A stretch of 53,961 bases of DNA from an uncultured Clostridia bacterium (GTDB lineage: Bacteria; Bacillota; Clostridia; Christensenellales; Aristaeellaceae): positions 1 through 53,961 of the forward strand of contig CAKULG010000016.1 of NCBI GenBank assembly GCA_934667105.1, given 5' to 3'. The notes beneath the pieces are model-generated. The model was given only the letters and a program-made list of their open reading frames with translations. It was not told the origin of the DNA and searched no databases. The position numbers were made by a program, and so were the translations under genes. This document shows, piece after piece, positions 26,156-34,907 of this stretch. Numbering within the stretch: position 1 is the first letter of the stretch; every line of letters starts with the position of its first letter.

Positions 26156-28695
26156 TTGGTTTCGTACCAGCTTTCGCCCGATTTGATTTCAGCGGTCAGC
26201 GGCACGGCCAGCCGCTGCACCTCCTCCATGCATTTGCGCAGCAGGGCGCGCACGGCCTGCTCCTCCTCCTGGGGCGCTTCGATAATCAGCTCGTCGTGCA
26301 CCTGAAGAATCAGCCGGGCGCGCAGCCCCTCCTTTTTCAGCGCGTCGTGCACCCGCACCATGGCCAGCTTGATAATATCCGCCGCGGTGCCCTGAATGGG
26401 GGTGTTCATGGCGGCGCGCTCGCCGAAGCTGCGCACGTTGGCGTTGCTGGATTTAAGCTCGGGCAATTGACGGCGGCGGCCCATCAGCGTCACCGCGTAG
26501 CCCGCGTCGTATCCCCTGCGCACCGATTCATCCATGAATTTCTTCACCCCCGGATAGCGGGCGAAATACCGGGCGATAAAATCCGCCGCTTCCTTGCGGG
26601 AAACGCCGATATTGCGGGAAAGACCGAATTCGCTGATGCCGTATACCAGGCCGAAATTCACCGCCTTGGCGCTGGAGCGCATGGCGGACGTTACCTGCTC
26701 CATGGGCACGCCGTACACCTCGGCGGCGGTGCGGGTGTGGATATCCTGGCCCTTCTGGAAAGCGTCCACCATGGCCGCGTCCTGGGAAAAATGCGCCAGC
26801 ACCCGCAATTCGATCTGGGAATAATCCGCGTCCGTCAGCAGGCAGCCCGGGGCGGCGATAAAGGCCCGCCGGATCTCCCGGCCCAGCTCGGTGCGGATGG
26901 GGATATTCTGCAAATTGGGTTCGCTGGAGGAAATGCGGCCGGTGGCGGTGCCGGTCTGGTCGAAGAAGGTGTGCACCCGGCCCTTCGCATCCATTTTCCG
27001 CAGCAGCGCGTCGATATAGGTGCTGTTCAGCTTCACCACCTGGCGATAGCGCAGAATGGGGGCGATGCAGGGGTGCTCGTTCGCCAGCGCTTCCAGGGTG
27101 TCCGCGTCGGTGGAATACCCCCGCTGCGTTTTTTTGCCCGCCTTGAGGCCCAGCGTTTCAAAAAGCACCTTGCCCAGCTGCTGCGGGCTGTTCAGATTAA
27201 AGCCGTGTACGCCGGTGAGACGGTAAACCTCCGCCTTGAGCGCCTCCGCCTCCTGGGAAAAGGAAGCGCCCAGCGCGGCCAGCACCCCGCCGTCCACCTG
27301 GAAGCCCGCCTGCTCCATATCGAAAAGCACATACAGCAGCGGCATTTCGATTTCTTCCATCAGGGGCAGCATGCCCTCCTGCTCCAGCAGCTTTTTCTGC
27401 CGAAGGGCCAGGGAAAGCACGCCCTGGGCGTTTTCCCGTTCGAATTGCGCAAGGGCGTAGCTTTTCTCCTGGGGATTATGCAGATAGGCTCCCAGCATGC
27501 TGTCCCAGGCGAAGCGGGGCAGCGGAAGCCCTTGATCGGAAAGCAGATGCAGCAGCCGCTTGCCATCATGCACATACAGGGGCCGCTCCAGCGCGGGGCG
27601 CAGCGCCTGCCAGGCCTCCTCGGGCAGCAGCCCGCCGGAGAGCATGTCCTGCTGGAGGGCGATTTCCGCGCTTCTTTCGGGGGTGGCCAGGGTCATGCTG
27701 GTGGGGGTAACGTGCAGGGCGGTTTGCTGCCCCGCCGTGGCGGAAAGAAAGGCGGCGATTTCCGCCTGGATGGCAAGCGTTTCCATGGGGGACGAAGGAA
27801 GCGTCTCGGGGACGGGCTCCACTGCCGCTTCCGCATTGCCGCCCAGCTTTTCCAGCCGCCCGGCAATGCCGTTTAATTGATATTTCCGCAGGGTGGGCAG
27901 GCCGTCCGCCATATGCCCCGCTTCGAAGGCGGAAAGATCAAAGGCGATGGGGGCGGTGGGGCGGATGGTGGCCAGATCCTTGGAAAAGCGGGCAAGTTCC
28001 GCATGCTCCCGCAGCTTTTCTCCCAGCTTGCCCTTGATTTCGCCCGCATGCGCCAGCACGCTTTCCAGCGTGCCGTATTCGCCCAGCAGCTTTACGGCGG
28101 TTTTTTCGCCGATTCCTGGCACGCCGGGGATATTATCGCTGGCGTCGCCCATCAGGCCCTTCCAATCCGTCACCTGCTCGGGCCGAACGCCGAAATACTC
28201 CTTCACGCCCGCCGCGTCGAAGAGTGTACTTTCGCTGATGCCCTTTTTTGTGAAAAGAACCCGCGTGCCCTCGCCGATCAATTGCAGCGCGTCCCGGTCG
28301 CCCGTCAGCAGCACGCAGTCCAGCTGGTTTTCCCCGCATTTTTTCGCCAGGGTGCCCAGAATATCGTCCGCCTCATAGCCCTCAACCGAAAGTACGCCCA
28401 GGCCCATAGCGGCCAGAATTTCTTTGATAACGGCAAACTGTGGGCGCAGCTCCTCCGGCGTGGCCCTGCGGCCCGCCTTGTAATCGGCGTAGGCGATATG
28501 GCGAAAGGTGGGAGCGTGCTCGTCGAAGGCCACGGCGATATAACGGGGGGAAAGCTCCTGACAGGCCTTGAGCAGCATGGAGAGAAAGCCATGCACGGCG
28601 TTGGTGTACACCCCGTTCACATCCATCAGGGGCAGGGCGTGAAAGGCCCGGTGCATCAGGCTGTTTCCGTCCACGGCCAGAAGAATTTCGCGCAT
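26152..28695 (-). CDS. polA: DNA polymerase I
   Basis: An 847-residue family A polymerase. The N-terminal 5'-3' exonuclease is complete (VDGNSLMHRAF, LTGDRDALQLI, GDASDNIPGVPGIGEKT). The middle exonuclease-like domain has lost the metal-binding acids, so proofreading is probably absent, as in Bacillus. The polymerase domain has motif A (TDADYSQIELRVLAHF), motif B (RSSAKAVNFGLVYG) and motif C (QVHDELIIE). The start at 28695 was chosen because the protein opens MREILLAVDGNSLMHRAF and GAGGTG lies before it; the longer in-frame opening has no family sequence. Confidence 0.97.
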   Translation of the reverse strand: MREILLAVDGNSLMHRAFHALPLMDVNGVYTNAVHGFLSMLLKACQELSPRYIAVAFDEHAPTFRHIAYADYKAGRRATPEELRPQFAVIKEILAAMGLGVLSVEGYEADDILGTLAKKCGENQLDCVLLTGDRDALQLIGEGTRVLFTKKGISESTLFDAAGVKEYFGVRPEQVTDWKGLMGDASDNIPGVPGIGEKTAVKLLGEYGTLESVLAHAGEIKGKLGEKLREHAELARFSKDLATIRPTAPIAFDLSAFEAGHMADGLPTLRKYQLNGIAGRLEKLGGNAEAAVEPVPETLPSSPMETLAIQAEIAAFLSATAGQQTALHVTPTSMTLATPERSAEIALQQDMLSGGLLPEEAWQALRPALERPLYVHDGKRLLHLLSDQGLPLPRFAWDSMLGAYLHNPQEKSYALAQFERENAQGVLSLALRQKKLLEQEGMLPLMEEIEMPLLYVLFDMEQAGFQVDGGVLAALGASFSQEAEALKAEVYRLTGVHGFNLNSPQQLGKVLFETLGLKAGKKTQRGYSTDADTLEALANEHPCIAPILRYRQVVKLNSTYIDALLRKMDAKGRVHTFFDQTGTATGRISSSEPNLQNIPIRTELGREIRRAFIAAPGCLLTDADYSQIELRVLAHFSQDAAMVDAFQKGQDIHTRTAAEVYGVPMEQVTSAMRSSAKAVNFGLVYGISEFGLSRNIGVSRKEAADFIARYFARYPGVKKFMDESVRRGYDAGYAVTLMGRRRQLPELKSSNANVRSFGERAAMNTPIQGTAADIIKLAMVRVHDALKKEGLRARLILQVHDELIIEAPQEEEQAVRALLRKCMEEVQRLAVPLTAEIKSGESWYETK

Positions 28696-28775
28696 GGAAT
28701 CACCTCGTAAATCATTAATCCCGCATCCGCGCTGCTTTTCAGGGAAAACAGGCCCCGCCATACCGCGTCCCGGCC

Positions 28776-29864
28776 TTACTCGCCGCCGAGATAAGCGATA
28801 TATTCCTCCAGGCACATATCCAGCTCGCGCATTTTCTGGCTGTGCTCCAGCCCGACATAGCGAACATGCCATTCCTCGCCCAGAATGCCCGTAATTTCCT
28901 GCTTTTCATCGGTATAGCGCATGATAAATCCATAATCCCAGCAATGCTGATTCAGCCAGAGATACTGGGCGGTATCGCCGAAAAATTGGCCGGGCACGTT
29001 CAGATCAAAGGCCAGGCCCGTCTGATGCTCGCTGGTTCCGGGGTCGGCCACCGTCTGCCGGGTGGCGGAAACGGCCTGGGCGCGGCTCATCTGCTGCTCC
29101 GAAATATAGCTTTCCACCTGTTGATTGAAAATTTTCTGCTGATCTGCCTCCGTGCGGAAGCCCTCCCGCAGCTTCCAGGGGGACACTTCGTCCTTTTCCG
29201 CCGCCTGGATCATGCGAACCAGCGCCTCCACGGCCTCCCGCGCGCCCTGAATGCCCCCGTCGGCATAAAGCAGCGTATCTCCCGCCAAATCCTTAACCGT
29301 CACCAGATCGGCGGGATAATAATTATCCGGCAATGGGTGCGATTGATTCACAAGCAGGGGCTGCTCGCCGGCCAGGGGATCGCTGGCGGCGGGGGTGGGG
29401 GTGGGCGCGAAGGGCTGGGCCTGATCGGAGGAAAGCATGGCCAGGGTTTTCGCCCCGGCGATGCCATCCGCGTCCAAACCGTGCTGGCGCTGGAAAAATT
29501 CCACGGCCTTTTTCGTGCCGGGGCCGTATTGCCCGTCGATGGCTCCCGTATAAAAGCCCAGGGCCTGCAGCCGCATCTGCAATTGCGAAACCATTTCCCC
29601 CTTGGAGCCGCTGGATAAATAGCTGGGGGTGGCGGTGGGGGCGGGGGTGAAGGTGACGAGGGAGGGATCGGCCGTGACGCTGACAGGCCGCACGGTGGGC
29701 GAGGGCGTGGGCGTTATCGCCGCTTCTTTTTCATAAGCGTTCCATGCGTTCAGCGCGCGCATGGCAAAGAAAAGCAGCACCACCAGCAGCAGGGCCGCCA
29801 GGGCGATAAACAGATAGGGCGCCGGACGCTGCTTCCGGCCCGAGGATGCATCCTTTCGCGGCAT
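28776..29864 (-). CDS. D,D-carboxypeptidase (VanY-type M15) with peptidoglycan-binding domain
   Basis: A 362-residue cell-wall enzyme: basic N terminus, membrane helix at about 17-37, Pro/Thr-rich linker, a PG_binding_1 repeat at about 83-145, a second linker, then a VanY-type M15 zinc peptidase at about 185-362. Zinc ligands are H280 and D287 in SEHQTGLAFD and H333 in EEWH, with the catalytic Glu just before it. It trims the terminal D-alanine of peptidoglycan stems. It has a consensus promoter (29908-29936) and heads the polA-coaE-transglycosylase series, 80 bp before polA. Confidence 0.93.
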   Translation of the reverse strand: MPRKDASSGRKQRPAPYLFIALAALLLVVLLFFAMRALNAWNAYEKEAAITPTPSPTVRPVSVTADPSLVTFTPAPTATPSYLSSGSKGEMVSQLQMRLQALGFYTGAIDGQYGPGTKKAVEFFQRQHGLDADGIAGAKTLAMLSSDQAQPFAPTPTPAASDPLAGEQPLLVNQSHPLPDNYYPADLVTVKDLAGDTLLYADGGIQGAREAVEALVRMIQAAEKDEVSPWKLREGFRTEADQQKIFNQQVESYISEQQMSRAQAVSATRQTVADPGTSEHQTGLAFDLNVPGQFFGDTAQYLWLNQHCWDYGFIMRYTDEKQEITGILGEEWHVRYVGLEHSQKMRELDMCLEEYIAYLGGE

Positions 29865-29907
29865 GGGAACCTCCCTGCGTCAATTTTAATGAAGCTACGC
29901 AAAGAAA

Positions 29908-29936
29908 ATTATACCTACTTTTCCGTGCCCTGTCAA
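29908..29936 (-). promoter_or_regulatory. Consensus sigma-A promoter of the carboxypeptidase-polA operon
   Basis: On the minus strand TTGACA (29931-29936) and TATAAT (29908-29913) with exactly 17 bases between: a full consensus match. It stands back to back with the plus-strand promoter at 29960. Confidence 0.85.
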
Positions 29937-29959
29937 TGCCGCGCCCCGGGCGGAGGCAA

Positions 29960-29988
29960 TTGACAAACGCGGAAAGCGGCCGTATATT
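29960..29988 (+). promoter_or_regulatory. Sigma-A promoter of the DRTGG gene
   Basis: TTGACA (29960-29965) and TATATT (29983-29988) with a 17-base spacer, about 37 bp before the ATG at 30025. Only 23 bp separate its -35 from that of the divergent carboxypeptidase promoter. Confidence 0.8.
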
Positions 29989-30024
29989 GAAAGGGCGAAC
30001 ATCACGCGAAAGGATGCGAAGAGA

Positions 30025-30363
30025 ATGCTTTGCTCTGATCTGGCGCGGTTGCTGAACGCGACGGAAAAAACGCCCGGCGCGGGCCGGAACGTTAGCTGCG
30101 CTTACGCCTGCGATTTGCTTTCCCATGCGCTGGCGCACGGGCGCGAGGGAATGGCCTTTATCACCGTTCGCCCGGGCATGAACACCGTGGCGGTGGCCGT
30201 GCTGACCAAAAGCGTCTGCATCATTTTGCCCGACGGGGTGGAAATGGAGCCGCCGGTGCTGGAAAAAGCGCGGGCGGAGGGGATCGACGTGTTATCGTCG
30301 CCCCTGACGGGCTATGAGATTTGCGCCCGGATGGCCGCGGCGGGCGTTCCCCCCGTCGCCTGA
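30025..30363 (+). CDS. Stand-alone DRTGG-domain protein
   Basis: A 112-residue protein resembling the small DRTGG-domain proteins of Clostridia: a start region leading to YACDLLSHALAH, then FITVRPGMNTVAVAVL and CIILPDGVEME, and a C-terminal helix region with EGIDVLSSPLTGYEICARM. The domain occurs in phosphotransacetylase and CBS-domain proteins and may bind a nucleotide or phosphate ligand; the function of the free-standing form is unknown to me. It has a good promoter. Its last 72 bases overlap the 3' end of the convergent permease gene, so the two messages are antisense to each other. Confidence 0.75.
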   Translation: MLCSDLARLLNATEKTPGAGRNVSCAYACDLLSHALAHGREGMAFITVRPGMNTVAVAVLTKSVCIILPDGVEMEPPVLEKARAEGIDVLSSPLTGYEICARMAAAGVPPVA

Positions 30364-31329
30364 AACCGCTTTTTTCTTTCGCTGGGGCCAGCAGATCATC
30401 AAAAGCGAGAAGAAGCCCAGAACGGGGTAAATCACCGATACGATGCGCTCAAATCCGCACAGTGCGGTGAGCAGCGTGGCCGCGCCCGCCAGGGTCTGCC
30501 GCCGCCCGTCCGGGGCCAGGGCGCGCTGCGCCCGCAGCACGGCGAACAGCGTGGTAATCACCGCCAGATACAGCACGGCGGCGGATAAATAAAAGCCCGC
30601 TTTGCCATACCCCCGCAGCAGCAAAACCATGGGCAGCTCCGCCTGGCGCGCCTCCATGGGCCCCCGCAGCAGCGCCTCGTTAAACAGCAGCAGAATGCCG
30701 CACAGCGCGCCGCCGCACCAGGCGGCCCCCCGGCAGCCCGTGCGCGTGTCGCAGCGCGCCCCCGCCTCGCACAGCACTTCCGCAGATAGCAGCACGTTCA
30801 TCCCCGCGTAGCACAGCGCCTGAAGCGCTCCCAGGAGAAGCGATTCCGCCGGCGTTTCCGAAGCTGCGATTTCGCCCGTCTGCGTTTTGCGCAGGCACAG
30901 CAGAATGGCTGCCAGCAGCAGGGGTAACAGCAGGCGGCTGGCGCATTCCAGCGCAGTCAGCGACCGCCGGGCCAGCAGCAGCCCGGGAAGCAGCGTGCAG
31001 AGCATGCCCAGGGAACGGGCGTGACGCAGGGGAAGCGTGAGGGCGAATAATTCACCTGCCGCCGCCGTCATGCCTCCGCCCGTGCCCAGCAGCAGCGCCC
31101 AGAACAGTATTTTTCCCGCCGTGCCGCCCGCCAATGCGCCTCCCAGACCCAGCCGTCCCCGGCGCATCAGCCGGGCCATCAGCGCCGTCATCACGGCGCA
31201 GCTCAGCAGGATCAGCGCCTGGGAAGCGGGGCCGTACTGCGTGAAGAATCGCATAATCTCCCGCCCGGAGGCAAGCCCCGCCCCCACCATAGCCCCCAGA
31301 ATACACAGAATCAGCCGTCCCGTTTCCAT
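30292..31329 (-). CDS. YkvI-family membrane protein (APC-like transporter fold)
   Basis: A 345-residue polytopic protein with about ten hydrophobic segments. It opens with GAMVGAGLASGREIMRFF (residues 12-29), the family signature. Substrate unknown. I chose the ATG at 31329, 6 bases after GGGGAGGG; the ATG two codons earlier is too close to that site, and the longer in-frame opening upstream has no membrane-protein character and runs into the helicase promoter region. The final ~23 residues lie in the overlap with the DRTGG gene and look like unconstrained tail sequence. Confidence 0.82.
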   Translation of the reverse strand: METGRLILCILGAMVGAGLASGREIMRFFTQYGPASQALILLSCAVMTALMARLMRRGRLGLGGALAGGTAGKILFWALLLGTGGGMTAAAGELFALTLPLRHARSLGMLCTLLPGLLLARRSLTALECASRLLLPLLLAAILLCLRKTQTGEIAASETPAESLLLGALQALCYAGMNVLLSAEVLCEAGARCDTRTGCRGAAWCGGALCGILLLFNEALLRGPMEARQAELPMVLLLRGYGKAGFYLSAAVLYLAVITTLFAVLRAQRALAPDGRRQTLAGAATLLTALCGFERIVSVIYPVLGFFSLLMICWPQRKKKAVSGDGGNARRGHPGANLIARQGRR

Positions 31330-31409
31330 CGCCATCCCTCCCCGCCCCATTGTATGCGGGCATTTTTTTATTCTTTCCATAAAAATGCCGTGCTTCCCCG
31401 CCGGGCCGA

Positions 31410-31439
31410 TTGACTGAAAAGCCGCCCTTGTGCTATACT
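31410..31439 (+). promoter_or_regulatory. Promoter of the DEAD-box helicase gene
   Basis: TTGACT (31410-31415) and TATACT (31434-31439) with an 18-base spacer, about 57 bp before the start codon. Confidence 0.7.
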
Positions 31440-31495
31440 GATAGACGTAAAATAATGCATGAATTTGGCGGGCGGGGCCCGCAAAGGGAAGGAAA

Positions 31496-32689
31496 TTGAA
31501 AGCGATTATGAGCACATTGGAAGAGCAAACCGGGTTTGAAGCGCTGGATCTATCGGATGAAGTGTTAAAGGCCGTTAAGAAAATGGGCTTCACCTCCACC
31601 ACCCCCGTGCAGGCAAAGACCATTCCCCTCATGATGGAGGGCCACGATATTATCGCCATCGCCCCCACGGGCACGGGCAAAACCTGCGCCTTCGGCATCC
31701 CCATGCTGGAATACATCTCGCTGACCGATTCCCGCATTCAGGAGCTGGTGCTGGCCCCCACGCGGGAGCTGGCCGTGCAGATCGGGGAGGAGCTGCAAAA
31801 GCTGGCGGCCTTCATTCCCGAAATCCGAATCGCGGTGCTCTACGGCGGGCAGCCCATCAGCCGCCAGATGAGCCAGCTCAAGCGCAGGCCCCAGATCGTG
31901 GTGGCCACGCCGGGGCGCATGCTGGATCATATGCACCGGGGCACCGCCCGGCTGGACGCGGTGCACACCCTGGTGATCGACGAAGCGGATGAAATGCTGA
32001 AAATGGGCTTTATCAAGGATGTGAGCCGCATTATTGAGGCCGTGCCGCCCACGCGGCAATTCGTTCTCTTTTCCGCCACCACCAATCAGGATGTGCTGAC
32101 CATCTCCTGGAAATATCAGCACGACCCCATCGAAATCACTATCGAGGCCACGAAAGAAAACCGGCCTCAGATCGCCCAATACGTCATTCCCACCACCCGG
32201 GAGGAAAAATACGAGCGCCTGCTTTATTTGCTGGATGCGGATGTGTACGGCCGGGTGATGATTTTCACCAATACCAAGGATATGGCCCGGCGGCTCAGCG
32301 AACGGCTGAACAAGGCGGGCTATCAATCCGAGGCGCTGCACGGCGATATTCCCCAATCCAAGCGCAATCAGGTGATGACCGGGTTTAAACGGGGTAAGTT
32401 CCCCATCCTGGTGTGCACCGACGTGGCGGCCCGGGGCATCGACGTGGACGACGTGGAGGCCGTTATCAATTACGATCTGCCCACCGAAAACGAATATTAC
32501 ATTCACCGCATCGGCCGCACCGGGCGCGCCCGGAAGCACGGCGTGGCCTTCACGCTGCTGTGCTTCTCCGAAAGCGTCCGGCTGGATGAAATATTGAAAT
32601 ATGTGGCCGCGAAGCCCACTTATCTGAAATTCGACGAAATGGGCGTGCTGCGCAACGAAGAGGGGAAGGCCTTCTTCGATAATATTTAA
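31496..32689 (+). CDS. DEAD-box ATP-dependent RNA helicase
   Basis: A 397-residue helicase core without a long C-terminal RNA-binding tail. Motifs in order: Q-motif region FEALDLSDEVL with TTPVQAKTIP, Walker A APTGTGKT at 56-63, PTREL at 88-92, TPGR at 138-141, DEAD at 162-165, SAT at 193-195, then TDVAARGIDVDD and HRIGRTGR. It unwinds RNA duplexes, probably in ribosome assembly or mRNA turnover. The start is a TTG at 31496 with AAAGGG 7 bases upstream; the next ATG (31508) is too far from a ribosome site but cannot be excluded. Confidence 0.95.
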   Translation: MKAIMSTLEEQTGFEALDLSDEVLKAVKKMGFTSTTPVQAKTIPLMMEGHDIIAIAPTGTGKTCAFGIPMLEYISLTDSRIQELVLAPTRELAVQIGEELQKLAAFIPEIRIAVLYGGQPISRQMSQLKRRPQIVVATPGRMLDHMHRGTARLDAVHTLVIDEADEMLKMGFIKDVSRIIEAVPPTRQFVLFSATTNQDVLTISWKYQHDPIEITIEATKENRPQIAQYVIPTTREEKYERLLYLLDADVYGRVMIFTNTKDMARRLSERLNKAGYQSEALHGDIPQSKRNQVMTGFKRGKFPILVCTDVAARGIDVDDVEAVINYDLPTENEYYIHRIGRTGRARKHGVAFTLLCFSESVRLDEILKYVAAKPTYLKFDEMGVLRNEEGKAFFDNI

Positions 32690-32709
32690 AAAATAGGGAG
32701 GAAAAACAA

Positions 32710-33765
32710 ATGAAGGTAGCTGTCATCGGCTGTGGATGCATTGCAAACGCCGCGCACATTCCCGCGTATATGAAAAATCCGGATGCGGAAATCAAATATT
32801 TCTGCGATATTATTCCCCAGCGCGCGCAGGAGGCCGTGGAAAAGTACGGCTGCGGCACGGCGGTGACGGATTATCACACCGTGCTGGCCGATCCCGAAAT
32901 TACGGCCGTTTCCATCTGCACGCCCAACAACATGCACCCCGTCATCGCCATCGACGCCATGCGGGCGGGCAAGCATGTGCTGTGCGAAAAGCCCGCCGCC
33001 CGCACCTGGAAAGAGGTGCAGGAGATGCAGCGGGTGCAGCATGAAACGGGCATGACGCTGAATATCGGCGTGGTGAACCGCTTCAACGACAGCGTGCGCC
33101 GCATCAAGCAGTATATCGACGCAGGCAAGCTGGGCGACGTTTATCATGTTTACGTTTCCTTCCGCGCCCATCGCTCCATTCCCGGCCTGGGCGGCGCATT
33201 CACCACCAAGGCCATCGCCGGCGGCGGCGCGCTGATCGATTGGGGCGTGCATTATCTGGATATCGTGATGTACTGCACCGGCGATCCCCAGACGAAAACC
33301 GTCAGCGGCGAAACCTTCTGCAAGCTGGGCAAGGATATGCCCAATTACACCTATAAGAGCATGTGGTCCGAAAACACGAAGAACGTTCACGGCACCTACG
33401 ATGTGGACGATTCCCTCACCGCCCTCATCCGCACCGCCGGGCCCACCATCACCGTTCATGGCGCCTGGGCGCAGAATATCGGCGTGAACGAACAGTATAT
33501 TGACTTCATGGGCGATAAGGGCGGCATCCGCCTTAATTACGGCGGGAATTTCACCTACTACACCGCCGAATTCGGCAGTCTGGTTTCCTACACCCCCGAA
33601 TTCGAAATGAGCAATATGTTCGAGAACGAAATCAACGCCTTCGTCGATTGCATTAAGACGGGCGAAAAGCTGCCTTCGCATATCGACACCGTGGCTATTA
33701 CCGCCCGGATGATGCAGGCTATTTACGATTCCGCCGAGAAGCATGAGGAAGTGAAGCTTGGCTAA
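32710..33765 (+). CDS. Gfo/Idh/MocA-family oxidoreductase (second copy)
   Basis: A 351-residue dehydrogenase. MKVAVIGCGCIANAAHIP is the NAD(P)-binding loop, LCEKPAA carries the family lysine, and LIDWGVHYLDIV the histidine region of the C-terminal domain. It has a clear ribosome site (GGGAGG) and follows the helicase by 20 bp, so it may be cotranscribed. It differs in sequence from the enzyme at 7162 and probably acts on another sugar. A MITE-like element begins 20 bp after its stop and supplies a strong hairpin with a T-run. Confidence 0.9.
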   Translation: MKVAVIGCGCIANAAHIPAYMKNPDAEIKYFCDIIPQRAQEAVEKYGCGTAVTDYHTVLADPEITAVSICTPNNMHPVIAIDAMRAGKHVLCEKPAARTWKEVQEMQRVQHETGMTLNIGVVNRFNDSVRRIKQYIDAGKLGDVYHVYVSFRAHRSIPGLGGAFTTKAIAGGGALIDWGVHYLDIVMYCTGDPQTKTVSGETFCKLGKDMPNYTYKSMWSENTKNVHGTYDVDDSLTALIRTAGPTITVHGAWAQNIGVNEQYIDFMGDKGGIRLNYGGNFTYYTAEFGSLVSYTPEFEMSNMFENEINAFVDCIKTGEKLPSHIDTVAITARMMQAIYDSAEKHEEVKLG

Positions 33766-33784
33766 GCGCCCGGAAGCACGAAAA

Positions 33785-34104
33785 AGAGGCTGTGAAAAAA
33801 ATACGTCTCCAGCGACGAGGAAGCTGGAAACATTGTGAGAAGCATGTTTTTCTTTGTTAGCGGAGACGCAAATAGACCGCCTGCGTTTGCTCAACCCATA
33901 CAGCTTTCTTGGAGGGGGCGAAACGACCGGCCTGCCAGTGGCAGGAGCGGCCTTCAGGCCGCAGGAAGCCCCGCGAGTCAACCAACAAGCGGTGAGAGCG
34001 GCAGCGAACCGCCGCGCTGATTGAGGCTGCGGAAGGGGGAACCGTTCTTTGGCTTACAAAGAACGGTTCCTCCGCAAATTTTTTTTGCTTTTTCACGGCC
34101 CCTT
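33785..34104. mobile_element. MITE-like element, copy A (about 320 bp)
   Basis: Non-coding element bounded by imperfect terminal inverted repeats: AGAGGCTGTGAAAAA at the left and, on the opposite strand, AAGGGGCCGTGAAAAAG at the right. Its body matches the reverse complement of the element at 51551-51771, apart from an extra ~108 bp at about 33921-34028 that carries two tandem hairpins (CCTGCC/GGCAGG and GCGGCC/GGCCGC). A 14-bp stem near the right end doubles as a terminator. No target-site duplication is clear and there is no transposase gene, so any movement would depend on one encoded elsewhere. Confidence 0.7.
34038..34086 (+). terminator. Hairpin terminator inside MITE copy A
   Basis: GGAACCGTTCTTTG (34038-34051) pairs with CAAAGAACGGTTCC (34057-34070) around a 5-base loop; a run of eight T residues follows a few bases later. 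It can end transcription coming from the dehydrogenase gene. Confidence 0.75.
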
Positions 34105-34164
34105 TTTTATTCGGATCAACGCAGTGCCGCCGCGCTGAAAAACGCCGTTTATTCGCCGCGTCTT

Positions 34165-34809
34165 TCAGCCGTCCACGATTTGCAAAAGCTCCGCCGCGTT
34201 TTTTGCCAGGTGCTTCGCGCCGCTTTCCGTCAGTTCGGCCCGGGGCCGGAAGCCCCACAGCACTCCGATGGTTTCCATGCCCGCCGCATTGCCGCAGAGC
34301 ATGTCCATCCGCGAGTCGCCCACATACCAGAAATCCTCCGGCGCAATTTCCAGCGCCTTGGCGATCAGCAGCGCACCCTGGGGATGGGGCTTCAGCGCCA
34401 CGCCGGGCACGCGCCCCCGAACGGCGGAAAAATGAACCGCGGGGAAATAATAAGCCAGGATGTGCTCCGCGTCCGATTGATCCTTGTTGGTCAGCACGCA
34501 GATTTTCAGCCCGCGCGCCGCAAGGCCCGCCAGCGCCTCCGGAATGCCCGCGTAGGGGTGGGTGTTCACGCGGCAGTTCTGGGCGTAATCGGGCATGTAA
34601 TCCGCCAGCACCTGGGGCGCGAGTTCGGGACGCGCCCCTACGGCCCGCTCCGACAGCTTAATTACGCCGTCTCCCACCAGGTATTTGTAGGCCTCCTCCG
34701 GATGAACGGGCAGTCCCGCCTTGGCCAGCGCGCGGTTCATGGCGGCGGAAATATCAGGCAAAGAATTTATCAGCGTCCCATCCAGATCGAAAATGATCCC
34801 CTTCTTCAT
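34165..34809 (-). CDS. HAD-superfamily phosphatase (phosphoglycolate phosphatase-like)
   Basis: A 214-residue HAD hydrolase of the Gph/PGP type with a helical cap. Motif I is DLDGT at 8-12, motif II is VLTNKDQ near 107-113, and motif IV is YVGDSRMDM near 163-171. It probably dephosphorylates phosphoglycolate or a similar small phosphate. The start at 34809 has AAGGAGG 8 bases before the ATG; the longer in-frame opening overlaps the divergent lipoprotein gene. It is divergent from 34908. Confidence 0.9.
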   Translation of the reverse strand: MKKGIIFDLDGTLINSLPDISAAMNRALAKAGLPVHPEEAYKYLVGDGVIKLSERAVGARPELAPQVLADYMPDYAQNCRVNTHPYAGIPEALAGLAARGLKICVLTNKDQSDAEHILAYYFPAVHFSAVRGRVPGVALKPHPQGALLIAKALEIAPEDFWYVGDSRMDMLCGNAAGMETIGVLWGFRPRAELTESGAKHLAKNAAELLQIVDG

Positions 34810-34907
34810 GGGTTTATCCTCCTTACGGCGCGTCTGCGCGGGAAAAATTGTAGCATAAGAATGCGATTCGCGCAAGCGGGGCATGCTGGCAGGGGAGGAA
34901 TGCAAGC

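Noticed and set aside
26296..27876. 526-codon plus-strand frame inside polA
   Set aside because: polA motifs are complete on the minus strand; this frame has none.
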